From: Cunninghamia lanceolata
Lineage: Eukaryota; Streptophyta; Pinopsida; Cupressales; Cupressaceae
DNA: 64,000 nucleotides
Assembly (NCBI GenBank): GCA_027924645.1
Contig: BSBN01001199.1
Span: 248,001-312,000 of the forward strand
Reading direction: 5' to 3'
Shown here: positions 1-11,538 of the stretch, piece by piece
Position numbering within the stretch: the first letter of the stretch is position 1
Layout: each line of letters begins with the position of its first letter
The notes under the pieces: model-generated
Databases searched by the model: none
Told to the model about the DNA's origin: nothing
What the model saw: the letters and a program-made list of their open reading frames with translations, nothing else
Program-made: the position numbers and the translations under genes

Positions 1-271
1 CCATATTTGAAACTTTTAATCTCCGCCATTTAAAAAAATATATGAGTAGTTTAGAAACTAAATTTTGAGCACTAAAAATCTTATTCTTCTCACATCTTCA
101 AATTTTGACTGTGACTATCTTCAATTTCTCATCCAAGATTAATTTTTACTGATTAAAAAAATGGTGGCCACTTTTGACCCCCTTTGGTCTCCTATTTCTA
201 TACAGATACTCGAAAGATATACCCAAAACCACAAAAAGATAAATAGAAAATACCTTCAACTCCTATAAAAA
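1..271. other. AT-rich lead-in, no gene seen
   Basis: No coding signal is visible. The stretch runs directly into the gypsy gag remnant and may be that element's leader, but I see neither an LTR end nor a primer-binding site. Confidence 0.4.
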
Positions 272-1555
272 ATGGTTGCCACCAGGAGTAAGCTCCTTGT
301 GTTTTACAAAGATGCCAAGGATGCAAGTGAGTATCTCTTTATCTTGGAATCTCAATGGAGTAGGGTTGATATTCAATGATGAATAGACCTAATTATATGA
401 ATTAGTGGAAGCACTTTGGGATGAAGCCTTGAGATGGTATATCAAAGAATGCACAAAGCATGATAAGAAGTGGGAAGAAATAAGTGAGTGATTCTTGACA
501 AATTTCTAGTCTCCAAATACCTCAACTAAAAGTGTGAGAAAGATGAGAGAAATGGTGTAAGGAAAGAATGACTCAGTAAAAGAATATGGTCAACATTTTA
601 AAATTGTGGTTAGGAAGTTAGAGGAATTGTTAATAGAAAAGCAAAGAATTGAGTGGTTTGTATTAGGACTAAGACCACATACCAAGGCTATGGTAGATGG
701 GAGAATGTCCAACATGTATAATGAAGTGGTAGAGTTGGCTACCATAATGGAAAACCAATATGAGGGCAGAGAAAATTACTTGTATGGAAATTAAGAAATT
801 AAAAAACTAAAATTGGAATTGAAAAAATTAAAATTAAAATTCTAGAAAAGGGTGAGAAGAGTGTGACTTCTCCTTTAGGTAGAAGGACCAATATCTAGTG
901 TACCCACTACACTAGAGAGGAACACATAAGGAATGAATATCTATAAAATTTGAAAAGGTTGTCGAAAGATTGATAAGTTCCTACTATGGTATATGTTGAC
1001 AATAGGATAGACATAAAATAGATGATTGTCCCATTTACTTGAAGAAGATAATTACAATCCAATGGTTAATGGATTGAATAGAGAGGAATCCTCCATGGAT
1101 AGAAGGCATGGCCATGGCACAAGGATTGATCACAAGTGAATTGAATGGATATACAACACATTGTTACTAGGAACCACAATAGAGGAGAAACCAAAGACAA
1201 CTTAATAATGTTAACCATGTGGTGCCTCAAATATAAAATGATGAACCTTCCACAAGCTATAACAATGATTATTCTCAAGGATATGGTAGAGGAGGCTACC
1301 ATAACAACAATAGAGGTGTTCATGGAAGAGGAATATAAGTTAAAGACCAACTTATTATTACTATAATAAACCATGAAATTATGCCAACAAATGTTGGAGA
1401 AGAAGAGGAGTTGAGCTGTGGGTTTTGCAATGATGCTATACACAATGCATTTAGTTATCCCAAAGATAGATAATTTAACAAGAATGGGCCAATTCTAGGA
1501 ACAAAAAATGAAGAGTTGTTGGGTCAACATGCATCATGTTGTGCTAAGGTGTTAA
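272..1555 (+). pseudogene. gag: Ty3/gypsy gag remnant
   Basis: Broken capsid/nucleocapsid gene of a Ty3/gypsy retrotransposon. Translation from the ATG at 272 begins MVATRSKLLVFYKDAKDASE and is soon lost to stops and frameshifts. A gag-like stretch with W-x-E-A-L-R-W-Y spacing appears around 410-480. The longest clean piece, 606-794, carries the helical gag core (WFVLGLRPHTKAMVDGRM). Further on, around 1250-1340, one frame gives an Asn/Gly/Arg-rich basic tail. At 1417-1470 there is a zinc-knuckle-like C-x2-C-x4-H-x4-Y-P pattern in which the last Cys has become Tyr. The C-x2-C then H spacing resembles the gag of element F in this window. At least three frames are needed to read it, so it cannot make a product. 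Confidence 0.7.
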
Positions 1556-2061
1556 TGAAAATACCAAAGAAAGATGGGAAAGGTATTAGAATATGCAATA
1601 AAGTCAACATAGAACCCAAATATGGGGTAGGGGAACCTTCCATGAAAAAATAAGAACTGTTGGAAAAGAAATAAAAAAAGGGAGGGACAACTTAGAAGGA
1701 AAGTCATTGAAAATTTTGAGAAAACGGACAATAGATTCATAGTAATTACCCATCGAAGAGTAGAGACAAACAAGACAAAAGAAATATTAGAATAAATAGA
1801 TGGAAGTGATAAAGGGGGAAAATACCCCAATAGAAAGAACATGACATAGTAGTAAGAAAATGTAAGGAATTAATTAAAAAAATATAGAAACAACAAGAAG
1901 ATAAGAAAGACTACCTTTCTGAAAAGAAGCCCAAAATTTAAAAGAGATGGCTAATTTAATGGAAGAAGAGAATTTATTGGAAAATTTTAAACAATTCTTC
2001 AAGCATTGGAACAAAAAGATCAAAGAGCCAAGAAGACCTCAAGTCAAATCATTGGCAAAAA

Positions 2062-2720
2062 CTTGAAAAAAGTGTAAGAAGCAACCGATTTTATTACATG
2101 TAAAGCTAAATAGAAAAATAGTCCAAAAAGCTTTACAAGACCTAGGAGCAGATATAAACATCATGCCAAAAAATATGGGAAGCATTTGGTAGGCCACAAC
2201 TACATTCCTCCTTATGACATTGCCTTAGCAGATGGAAGTCCCACATACTCTATAGGGACATGGAGAGATGTATGAGTAGATTTTATGGGCATAAAAATAA
2301 AGGTTGACTTGAAGTCATAGAAATGCATGAAGGAGCTCAATAAGTCTTTAACATAATATTAGATATTAAGTAGTTTGTGGATAATAATGAAATATTTGAT
2401 GCAAAGAAGGAAAAATTAATACTACAAGGAATTGGCAAACAATACACGTGCCTTATACTGAAGTTACGAAAGGAACATATGCAAAAGAAATACACACTGA
2501 AGATGAAGAGGAAATGGAAAGAAATAAAAATTTAAACACAATTGGAAGGATGCCTAGGATAGAGTGGGTTGGAGAAATCAATTCAAAAGGTGAAATTTTT
2601 ATAGTAAGTAATAGTTCTTCAGCTAATATAGATGATGCAGTAGAAGCTTGGGCATGAGAAGAACTAGAAAAGCATAAAAATAAGATATTAGGAATAGAAA
2701 ATAGCTTCCACAAAGGATAG
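2062..2720 (+). pseudogene. Ty3/gypsy protease and linker remnant
   Basis: Decayed aspartic protease region of the same gypsy element as the gag upstream. The protease core reads KALQDLGADINIMPKNMG at about 2128-2185. The usual active-site D-T/S-G is here D-L-G (2139-2147), so the catalytic triplet is altered. Downstream, in other frames, come an I-A-L-A-D-G-S-P strand (about 2215-2245) and the protease tail FDAKKEKLILQGIGKQYTC (about 2395-2455). The open stretch 2448-2657 continues as an acidic linker containing MPRIEWVGEINSKGEIFIVS. No reverse transcriptase or integrase follows, so the element is truncated or was solo-deleted here. Multiple frameshifts exclude function. Confidence 0.65.
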
Positions 2721-3031
2721 AAAAACCTTCCATAGATAACACATCCTTATCCTTATAAAAATATGTATTGAGCATGGAAATGATAGAGGGATTTTGTGTA
2801 AGGTAGGAATTTATCAAAATCTAAAATGTATGGATGAATATCCTCCAAGGAATACGATATAAGAGGAACCATAATATAGAATACCCTAAAGTGAGAGCAT
2901 GGATTAAAAGATATATCACATTGTATACTCCTACCTTAATGCAAAAAGTATAAGAATGTGAAAATCAAACACTAAGTAAATTTCAAATGATAATAAGAGA
3001 TATGTAAAGTATGAATTAGAATGAAGTGAAG

Positions 3032-3537
3032 ATAAGGTTGTGTAGGATCAATCGAGTTCACCATAAATATGAAGGGAAAATAACAATCCCTACCTGGTTA
3101 ATCTAAGTTAATATAACATGAAATAACAGAGTGTGCATATTATATGTGCTAAGAACCACATCATAGATATCGAGTGGAAGGAACCACATATTAGATCTCA
3201 AGGTGTAATCACCCACTAAAAGACCACATTTCCACATTTCCCCTTACGAACCAATACTACAAGTGGATGTCATATAACACATAGCTAGGGTGGGTAGGGT
3301 GTGTGAAAGATATGACTATGGAATGAAGCACCAAATATTAAGTTTAAAGATCTATCGGTGAATCACATGGAAAAGCACTTGGATAGTTCAAATAATGAAA
3401 ATAAGATGTAATAAAAAAATAACGTAGATCTAAAAAACTATAAATCCCTAGAGGCAAACCAGGTTATGTAGGATCAATAAGTTCACCAAGATAAAGAGGG
3501 GAAAACACACTCCCTTTTGGTTAGTCTAGGCTAATCA
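3032..3537 (+). repeat. Degenerate direct repeat pair
   Basis: A segment starting AGGTTGTGTAGGATCAAT (about 3032-3115) recurs as AGGTTATGTAGGATCAAT (about 3462-3537). Both continue with a shared GTTCACC motif and end in a GGTTA-x-TCTA-G-TAAT core. The spacing is about 430 bp. It could be remnants of two LTRs or an internal duplication. Confidence 0.55.
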
Positions 3538-4046
3538 ATAAAATACATAAACATAAGTACACTTAACCTAAACTAAGGACTGGATGGGTGAAATAGATTA
3601 TATCATAAACAATTAGACAATTGTATAATTGCCTATAAATAGAAATAAATAGGAGGGTAGATCGCTTAGCTCTATGAATGAGGAGTGAATGTCAAGTGGA
3701 TGAAGACATTGAAATCATGGTGCATCTCAAGATTTGAGAAACTCTATAATTGTCATATATATGGATCAAAATTAGAATATTAATCTCTCCTTTGCTTTCC
3801 AATTGAGTTCATTAATCAGGGTATAATTTACAACCCAAACAAACATGACCTTTGATGTAATTCTGACTTTAATCTTGTGTGCAACTTGAAGATGGATTGT
3901 TGGAGCTCTAACTAGAAAAAGGTGGTTAGTATAGTTTTTGACTTGCAATTGATGGAATCCCACTATTTTCCACCATGTCAAGCTAGGTAAGGATGTCTAT
4001 TTAGTGGACAAATGATCAAAGATGATAGATAATTCTCTTATAAATA

Positions 4047-4096
4047 AGAACCAATTGTTACTCCTTTTTAAAGAACCAATTGTTACTCCTTTTTAA
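4047..4096 (+). repeat. Perfect 25-bp tandem duplication
   Basis: Two head-to-tail copies of a 25-bp unit beginning AGAACCAATTGTTACTCC, at 4047-4071 and 4072-4096. I see no mismatch between them, so it is a young replication-slippage or repair event in non-coding DNA. Confidence 0.9.
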
Positions 4097-5577
4097 AGCA
4101 CCAAATCAAAATGTGTAGCTATTTAGTACTCTTCTAAATACTACTAGAATCATATCTATTTGTGTGGACTTGACTTGGGTCATTTCCATAGTAGTAGATT
4201 TGAACCTTGAATTTTTAAAATTTAAAGTCAAATTAAATATTATCAACTCCCTCTCATTATCAATTGTGAGTTGACCTAGCACACGTTTGTGTTGATTTGT
4301 GTGTTATGTTGTATTGAAAGACATTCATTCATTCATTCATTTAAAGTTATCAAAGAATGTGAGGATATTTAAGAGTTATCGAAAGATCATTTACATTAAG
4401 AGAAATGTAGCAACATTTTAGCATAACATATATAATCATACATCTTTGATCATTGTTCCTGATTCATTAGATCGGTCTACCTAGTGGTGTGATTGAGGAG
4501 AACATGATCCTCATAGTATAGTAAATTCCCTAAAGGTGTTTCTAAACAGTATGAGTCCTTATAAAAATTCAAACATTTAAGATCAAGGACACTGAATTCT
4601 AAGCATCAAATTTCTACCAATTCATTCATATACATACAATTTTAGGTCAGTACAATAGTTCACTCTGATAGACATGGATCTAAACTAAAATAGAGTAGAT
4701 TTAGATTATATATTCTCAGACATTTACACAATAAAACTTTAAAATTCCAACACCTTAAAAAATAATGTCTCCCATAGCATATTTCTATCATTAAATTTTA
4801 AGCTAATTATCACATTTAATTTATTTAATTATATATTTAATTTAATATTAATTCCAACTTATAAATTCCAAAGTTTTATTATTTAATTTTATGTATTAGA
4901 TAAATCATAGTAAATACCACTAACAAAATAATACCATCATATTATTAAATACCACTGTAATCATATTATTAAATATTATTTAATAGCAATATTAAATATT
5001 ATGAAATACTAATAAATTAAAATTTAAGTTTTAGAAGATCTCATAAAGAAAATAATTACTTAAAAGATATTAATAGTATGAGAGAAATTTTATTTTCATA
5101 TTTGACTACCACTTAGTTTTTATGTTAGGATTTTTCAGCTCTACGAGACTTCATTATATGTAAAATAGCTTATGCCTTGGATTATTAATAGCTCTCTTGG
5201 ATTCAAGTAGCACAGCGAACCAATGTGGGATTAAAAATAAACCTAAAACTCTACAGAGCGAGCATTTCCAATTACATCTGACGAATATTTCACTATCTCG
5301 TATGCAAACATAGACTAATAGGATCTGAAAGCTGTTTGTTGCATATGCACACCCATGTCCTCTGAACGCTGCAATAATCATATTCTGTGAAACGCTATCT
5401 CCTCCAATTACTGGCATCCACCAAACTTCGTGCGACTGTAACAACTGAGCGGCTGACTGACTGTAACGGTTAACGCCAGCGTGCTGAAAAGGACGGTTAA
5501 GCAGGCCCCAAACAGTTACGGGAATCCACCAAACTCCGGTTAAGGACGTTCGGAAACAACACAATCTAAGCGGGCCC

Positions 5578-5626
5578 CACTCTAAGCTTAGAGTGTGTTG
5601 TTTAAGCCCAGCCCTATCTATAGGGC
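5578..5626. other. Paired palindromes upstream of the PGG gene
   Basis: A perfect 18-bp palindrome, CACTCTAAGCTTAGAGTG, lies at 5578-5595. It is followed by a 7-bp-stem hairpin, GCCCTATCTATAGGGC, at 5611-5626. The surrounding 5150-5660 segment is clearly richer in G+C than its neighbours and lies about 400 bp before the PGG gene. It may be the distal promoter or a remnant of another element. The 167-codon minus-strand open frame across it looks accidental. Confidence 0.6.
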
Positions 5627-6042
5627 TCTTGCTATAAGTAGCAACTATATGTTCCAACCAGGCAACGATTAACCAATTCCAATTGGTTAGATATAAATAT
5701 TATTTAAGAATAATTTAATTTAAAAGTTTAAAAAGTACTGCAAATGTTTTAGAGCAATGATATTTCCCTTCTCTAATTTTCCAAATTGAATGGGACCACG
5801 GGAACATTAAAAAAAATGGCAACCGTTTTCTACTCTATTAAAGCTTATTAATGACCTTTGTTGAAACGTGGGAGGGAGATATCAAATCAGGCCCGTGGAT
5901 GTCAAGCATTCTCGATGCACTTCCTCGGCTACTAAAATAATTTGCTAATGCCATTATATGTGAATCGAGGAAAAAGAGAAAACCATAGAAGTGGGAGGAG
6001 ATAGAAGTGAACAGAAAGGGGTTTACTGCACTGCTTGGGAAG

Positions 6043-6639
6043 ATGGATAAATATACAGAAATTCGTGAGGCAAAGGAATGGGTTCAAACGCTTTTAGTAG
6101 TTGCAGCTCTGATAGCTGCTGTCGCCTTCCAAGCAGCGTCCGCAGTTCCAGCGGGAGTGAAAGGTGATGTTTGTTCGTTTTTTTTCACGGTTTTTGTAGT
6201 ATCTAACACTCTAGCTCTGTGTTTCTCCATGTTAGCAGTAATTTTGGGCTTCCAAGTAGGTATGACGTATTTTCGGTACATGACTAGTAGTTATTACAGC
6301 TCTGGCCATCGTGGCCTCCTCACCAAGCTTTCAAAGCATCTAGATAAAACGTTGAAAGTGGCAAATATCGCAATCCAGTTGGCGCTTATGGCAGTCATGG
6401 TTTCATATGCATCAAGTTTATCTCTTTTGGTGGCACCGATCTGTTCATTGCTTGCAAAGATCACTTGGATAGTGATCATCTTCTTCCCCTTCCTGGGGTT
6501 TGTAAATCAGATTCGATTAATTTATAAATTGTGGCCAGATCTTGGGTTAGGAGCGTTCGATTTCATGAAGGCTACAGATAAAGCTGATGATGTTCCAGTT
6601 GAAGACACTGATAGCCAACGGGATGGATCATCTGAGTGA
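6043..6639 (+). CDS. PGG-domain membrane protein
   Basis: Likely a real plant gene for a 198-residue multi-pass membrane protein with a PGG-type domain. That domain usually ends ankyrin-repeat proteins of the ACD6/ITN1 type, implicated in stress and defence signalling. I chose the ATG at 6043: it is the first in this frame after an in-frame stop at 5986, and the frame open from 6007 begins with GTG. Residues 12-34 (EWVQTLLVVAALIAAVAF and on) form the first membrane segment. The signature loop reads A-V-P-A-G instead of the usual P-G-G. Further hydrophobic segments lie near 46-70, 105-124 and 126-153. The C-terminus is acidic and polar. No ankyrin repeats are seen upstream on either strand, so this is a stand-alone PGG protein or a detached last exon. 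The frame is intact, without introns, and richer in G+C than its surroundings. A TATA-like TTATATG near 5953 could serve as promoter. Confidence 0.75.
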   Translation: MDKYTEIREAKEWVQTLLVVAALIAAVAFQAASAVPAGVKGDVCSFFFTVFVVSNTLALCFSMLAVILGFQVGMTYFRYMTSSYYSSGHRGLLTKLSKHLDKTLKVANIAIQLALMAVMVSYASSLSLLVAPICSLLAKITWIVIIFFPFLGFVNQIRLIYKLWPDLGLGAFDFMKATDKADDVPVEDTDSQRDGSSE

Positions 6640-7580
6640 CTCCTAAATGAAACGTTCTGAAGAAACTTTAGGGGTATCTGCAGATGTTCGTGTACGATGA
6701 ATAATAACCTGCAGTCACATCTTGAATAATTAGTAACAGGTTGAGCCTGTCTGTAATATCGAAGATCCTAAGCTGAAACTTAGTTTGTTATATTTGTTCT
6801 TCTATATTTAAACTTTTATGATTTCTGTGTGGCATCCATGTGGGATTAAAATTCTTGCTGAGCTCTACAATTTTCTTATTACGTAAACCTGCACAGTGCA
6901 TACTTCACTTGTCGCGGCCGACACCTCCCAGGACCAAACAATTCTTATAATACTTTATTATTAACTGCCTTATAAATTGTTAGCGTGTTCCTAAATGTGT
7001 CAAATTTATGGAACTTTATAATTGCCTACTTATTAGTCGCTGCATGGATACTTAGCCTCATTAAGTTACAAAAAGAATCTCTGTTTTTTTCTAATGTTTT
7101 AGACTTTTTCGATTTACTCATCTGTTTTTCTTATTAGTGGACGATTCCATTTTAGTTGGAGCTTTTTGGGTTTTCCATTTGTTAAAATCAGAGAATTTTT
7201 TAAGCTCAAATCCCTCTATTTTCCTAATGTGCAAATAATTAATCAGAGAATTTTTTAAGCTCAAATGCACCATCTTCATGGATGGCCTTTGACGTGGACA
7301 CGGCAGTTTCGGAGGCAGGTACCTATTGCAAATCGTCACAGGCTTTTTAGTTCTCTCCCTTTTCCGCCTCTTTCTACTGTTTTAGGCTGTTTTGATTTTT
7401 CCGGCTGGGAGAGGTTCGCTCTTTCTCCTCACTGTTCCTCACATCTATGGTGGATCTGTTTTGGTTTCTTCGGAGTTTCATGCTGCTTCTATAAAAACTG
7501 TCTGGCACCCTACCATCGGTTGTTTCTTTCTTTTTATTTTCCTATCACCCACACTGGGGGCTTGAAGCATTCTCCTGCTC
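6640..7580. other. 3' flank of PGG gene and junction to LINE
   Basis: Presumed 3' untranslated region and flank of the PGG gene, with no canonical AATAAA seen. A 26-bp repeat starting AATCAGAGAATTTTTTAAGC occurs twice, at 7186-7211 and 7241-7266, with a 55-bp period. The 5' end of the LINE lies somewhere between about 7250 and 7580; I cannot fix it because I see no convincing target duplication. Confidence 0.5.
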
Positions 7581-9162
7581 GTGCACATCGGGTCAGCCTG
7601 TGACACAGGAGCGGGTCACGGTGTCAGGAATTCTGGGTATACTACGGGCATGTGCTATGCTGAGGAACAGGTCAGGACTCCTATTTATCAACCCTTTTCC
7701 TCCTCTGAGGAAAATATGCATCTTGGTGGAACGTCCATTCCCCTTTCTGTGGCAGATTTACAAAGTGAACAGGATCTGCAAAATCTATTTCTTGTTAGAA
7801 ACACTAACCCACCCTCTGTGTCAACAATGGAACTTGGGGTTTCTCACAAAAGGGGCATGGTAGGAAAGGCCATAAATGCAAAAAAAAAAGGTAAAAAATG
7901 CAGTTAGACTTGTTCTGGGTGTGGATGTTAACATGTCCCAAGTAGTAGGCTTGACAAATACCGCTCTGACTGGGATTTTCTTTGGGTGGAGAATTTCTGA
8001 GAAATATCTAATCAATTTGGATAACTCGTAGTTGGCAGCCTGTTCTTGGATATTCTCCTATCTTTCATCTATTCGTAAGGGGGTGGATTGCTTTTATTTT
8101 TCATTATGTTGATGATGACGAAAAAATTAGGGCTTCTAGATGGTTTTGGGGCACTCATCCTTTATCTTTAAAAATGTGGCCCCTAGGATTTGATCCTCAT
8201 TTTGAGCACCTTTTGACACAACTAGTGTGGATCAAATTGCTAGCCTTACCCCTCGAATACTGGACACTTGAGATCTTTCAAGCCATTGGGAACAAATTGG
8301 GAACTTTCATGGAGGTTGATATGAGTTTCTTAAAACAGTCCTATATGACTATTGTCAAAATATTAGTGGCTCTAGGTTTAAAGGATGGATTAGTGGAGGA
8401 CATTCTTCTATAATTTGGTTGTGGGCTACACAAACAAACTCTGGATTATGTTGGCATTCCTTTCCAATGTGCTATGTACCACTCCTTTGGCCATATTGCA
8501 AATGATTGTACACCCTCTTTTTCCAATAATCGTTTGAATAAGAAGTTGGGTCCTTTGTTTGAGAATAGACAAACTATTCAAACTCCTGAGTTGCCTAAGG
8601 ACAAGTAGGATAATCCTCATCTAGAAAAGGAACTAAAAATTGGTCTGGTAATGAACAATCTTTCACACCTAGGCACTCACATGAGTTATGACATAGGACT
8701 AGAAATGGCTTTTCTGTTGTCTCTAAATCAATTAGTTATAGAAGGGAAGCATAATACTTGGGAATCCTTAAACAATGATGTGATGTTATTAGACCCTTCC
8801 ACTTAAGAAATAACTCCCATTATGGATACTAGTTTAAAGTAGTTTGGGAGAAACACTTTGATGGAGGCTAATCTTGGTATTGGTAGTGATCAAGTAGGGG
8901 GAGTGAAAAATTTGGGGATTGGGAAAAAGGGCATGAAGGTTTTAGCCAAGGAGCTCAGGGTTGAACAACAATCCATTGATGTTTGTTTCAGGTTGGGGGC
9001 ATAAAAAAATGTCTTCTATGACGATTCCCTTGAGGACTCAATATTGCATTAATGTCTAGGAATTAGAATCCACACTTTCTCCTATTCAACCCAGATATTC
9101 TCTTCATCCTCATCAAGTGAACATGGCAATGGATGAAAGTTGTTTACAAGGTGATATTGGCA
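7581..9162 (+). pseudogene. LINE ORF1 remnant (DUF4283/zinc-knuckle type)
   Basis: RNA-binding ORF1 protein of a plant LINE, decayed into several frames. The start of the remnant is loosely defined; 7581-7907 is one open piece. At about 8055-8145 the conserved-looking stretch FVRGWIAFIFHYVDDDEKIR appears. It is followed at 8174-8413 by the DUF4283-like segment containing VWIKLLALPLEYWTLEIFQA and an I-G-N-x-L-G-x-F turn typical of this family. Directly after, about 8455-8510, lies a zinc knuckle reading FQCAMYHSFGHIANDC: C-x2-C has become C-x2-Y while G-H-x4-C is kept. The tail (8520-9160) is polar and broken by stops. The frame is interrupted at 9168 by copia A, and a short stretch of the same LINE resumes at 35911. 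Confidence 0.7.
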
Positions 9163-9167
9163 CCGAT

Positions 9168-10076
9168 TGTTGGGATAAAGTGCCATTAACCTTGTAAATT
9201 CCAATATTGTATTTATTCCATTTTATTATTTGTAATTACCCATAAGGGAATGAGGTTGTTTCATCAGCAATGGTAATTCAGGATTTACCGAAGGTAATTA
9301 TGGAGTGACATTTATAGTTGGCAATTATAAAAATCATGAATAAATGAGGGTAGGCACCACCTTGGAGGAATCAACTATTTTTAGCATGTATGACACACAT
9401 CATAAAGTTGGTGAGTGCATGTAAGAGAATCTATGACAGCTGCAAATTGTCATAAGATTCTATGACACTATGACAACTTATGACAGGTAATTAATAGTTG
9501 TAAGATGCTATGTTTAGCTCTAGGTGGCCACATTGGGAAGATGCTTTCTGGAAGAATCTATGACGGTTATGATGCATCATAAGATGTTGTAAGAGACCAA
9601 TTTTTGGCCTTGGGTGCCCAACTTTGCATAGTTTACTTTGAACAAGTGTCATGAGCTTGTAAGAAGGCATTTAATGTTTGCATGTTGGAGATTCTCAAGA
9701 GACAGAAAGTGGACGCCTAGATTGGAGGGAAACACTTCTATAAGTTCATTACCATCTAAGTGTTGTAGTATGATAGATTTTTGTACATAGGTGTTGCCGA
9801 ATTGAAGGTTGGAGAGACAGAGGAAGTGCACGTATTCTGTATTTTAGATTATGAAGATAATACAACTTGAGCCACTTTTCTCGGTGGAGTTTTTTACTTG
9901 AAAGGGCTTTCTCCATGTTATATCTTGTGTTGATATGGTTTATTCTTCTATGGTGTTTATTCCTATATTGTGATTTAATTTCCACATGCAATCTCTATTG
10001 ATATTACACTATTTGAGATCATTAACATATTGTAATCAGATTTCCATTTAAGTAGTTGTTCTCTTCATTTCTAACA
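9168..10076 (+). repeat. 5' LTR of copia A
   Basis: A 909-bp LTR with TG...CA ends, matching the 895-bp 3' LTR at 35011-35905 with scattered differences. Shared landmarks are the opening GATAAAGTGCCATTAACC-type block and the near-terminal GGTTTATTCTTCTATG block. It contains a GTGGAG...AAAGGG...CTCCA motif near 9880-9915. The reverse complement of a similar motif occurs in the LTR at the right edge of the window. Confidence 0.9.
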
Positions 10077-10078
10077 TT

Positions 10079-10090
10079 TGGTATCAGAGC
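10079..10090 (+). promoter_or_regulatory. Primer-binding site of copia A
   Basis: TGGTATCAGAGC, the standard complement of the 3' end of initiator tRNA-Met used by plant copia elements. It lies two bases after the 5' LTR end at 10076. Confidence 0.9.
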
Positions 10091-10237
10091 CTACCCAGCT
10101 TTGACTCTTGGGTGGTAGTGTGAAGGTTGTTTAGCTGCAGTGGGAGATTTGGTTGTTTGTGTTTGCAGATCTTGTGTAGATAATAATGTTGCATCCAACA
10201 CTACTTCAACCTCTCTATTGGACATTGAGAAGTGTTT

Positions 10238-10567
10238 CAAGGTGTGTGCCCTTGGACTCCTTGCATTGTGCAACACAACACTTAGGTTCATGACAAGGCT
10301 TAACTGCCTCCCATGGATTCATTAACTCTGGCGGTTGTATTAGGCATTGACAGGTCAAATTTTTGGTGCAACGACAAATGTCTTTCCAACAATTGGTATC
10401 AAAGCCTAGGTCATAGGTTTGAACCCCTCTCTTACACTTGGGGGGATTGTTGCAAGGTGTGTGCCCTTGGTCTCCTTGTGTTGTGTAACGCAACGCTTCG
10501 ATTCATGACAAGGCTTAACTACCTCTCGTGGATTCATTAACTCTAGTGATTGTATTAGGCATTAACA
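10238..10567 (+). repeat. 115-bp duplication in copia A leader
   Basis: Two similar copies, 10238-10352 and 10453-10567, start CAAGGTGTGTGCCCTTGG and end in GTATTAGGCATT plus a few bases. Between them, at 10394-10405, lies TGGTATCAAAGC, a near copy of the primer-binding site, preceded by CCAACAAT as at a true LTR/primer-site junction. It is followed by a GGTTTGAACCCC motif like a tRNA T-arm. Either a template-switch product of reverse transcription or a remnant of another element. Confidence 0.7.
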
Positions 10568-10589
10568 GATTGATCTTTTGCTGACAATA

Positions 10590-11534
10590 ATGGGTTACAC
10601 TTTTTGGCCAAACTTGACATTGAAATCAACATTTTGAACTAAATCTTTACTTTCTGACACCTATAGCCACTAAACCATTAGGAATTTGAAGATGATGCGA
10701 ACTAGTGATTTGTAATATTTTGTCTATAGATTCTAAATATATTTTTTAAAAAAAATTTGAAGTTAAATTGTAAATTTTTTTATGTCTCCTTTGATAACTA
10801 GTTTTTAAACGTAAACAACATTTTGTTAAAGTGATGTGTATTCTGTCACACATAACCTTTTTTTCTACAAAGGATAAAATTTTGATTCTTTTGAATTTAG
10901 ATTGGTAACACTGATATCTAGAGGATGCATTTGGTTTCATAATATTTTGTTGAATATATTTCTTTAATTAAGTTTTGAAGTCAAACCAATTATAATTTAG
11001 ACATAGGCATATTCTATCCAACATAACTTTTTTTGTAGGTATCAGAATTTAATTTTTTTTTGTTGAAATAAGGACATCAATACCTAGAGGACATGTTTTT
11101 TTTTAGAATTTTTTTGTCTCTATTTTCCTATTTTTTCATATGTGTGAAACAAAGATCTTGATGTTCATTGAAAAACCTACATTCACAAGAAATAAAAAAT
11201 AAATATAATAATCAAAGTAAATATATTTAAAATTATACTTTTTAGGAAGCTTATAATAAGGACTACATACTTACAAAACATAAATTTTAAATTAATTCAT
11301 TTGATCCCCCAAAAGGTAAATCAAAAGTAGTTTTTTATTAGTATTTTGATAGGTGTAAAGGAGACTCCATTATATGTATAGTTTAAAACTAGCAGGGTTC
11401 TATCCAAGGGGGTTTGATCAAACCCTCTTCAATTAAAATCCTTTAAATAGAACCTTTCGAGGCTTAAATCATTATATTTTCTAAAAATATGTGATTTCAG
11501 CAAAAATCAGGATGTCATAGAAAGTGTAACCCAT
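10590..11534. mobile_element. Small TIR element at the copia A gag start
   Basis: The 945-bp AT-rich segment is bounded by inverted ends: ACAATAATGGGTTACACTTT (10584-10603) is the exact reverse complement of 11521-11540. If the outer TA (10588-10589 and 11535-11536) is the target duplication, the element runs ATGGGTTACAC...GTGTAACCCAT, as for a mariner/Stowaway-like MITE. The apparent inverted repeat runs past TA, so the exact boundary and family are uncertain. No open frame inside. It sits right at the presumed start of gag. Confidence 0.6.
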
Positions 11535-11538
11535 TATT

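Larger units (their letters stand above)
2721..5150. other. AT-rich non-coding stretch
   Basis: No gene is supported. It holds a degenerate direct repeat (3032-3115 against 3462-3537), a 25-bp tandem duplication (4047-4096), a short ATTC microsatellite (about 4324-4341) and a very AT-rich tract of TTAAATATTA-type words (about 4790-5050). Parts may be the decayed LTR of the gypsy element at 1-2720, but I cannot draw its ends. Confidence 0.6.

Noticed and set aside
5154..5657. 167-codon minus-strand open frame with many Trp and Cys residues
   Set aside because: No recognisable domain, it lies over palindromes, and its composition follows the local GC-richer DNA; more likely chance in the gene's 5' flank.
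10394..10440. Possible tRNA gene near GGTATCAAAGCC and GGTTTGAACCCC
   Set aside because: No cloverleaf with acceptor and anticodon arms could be drawn; it fits a primer-site-like motif followed by a T-arm-like word.
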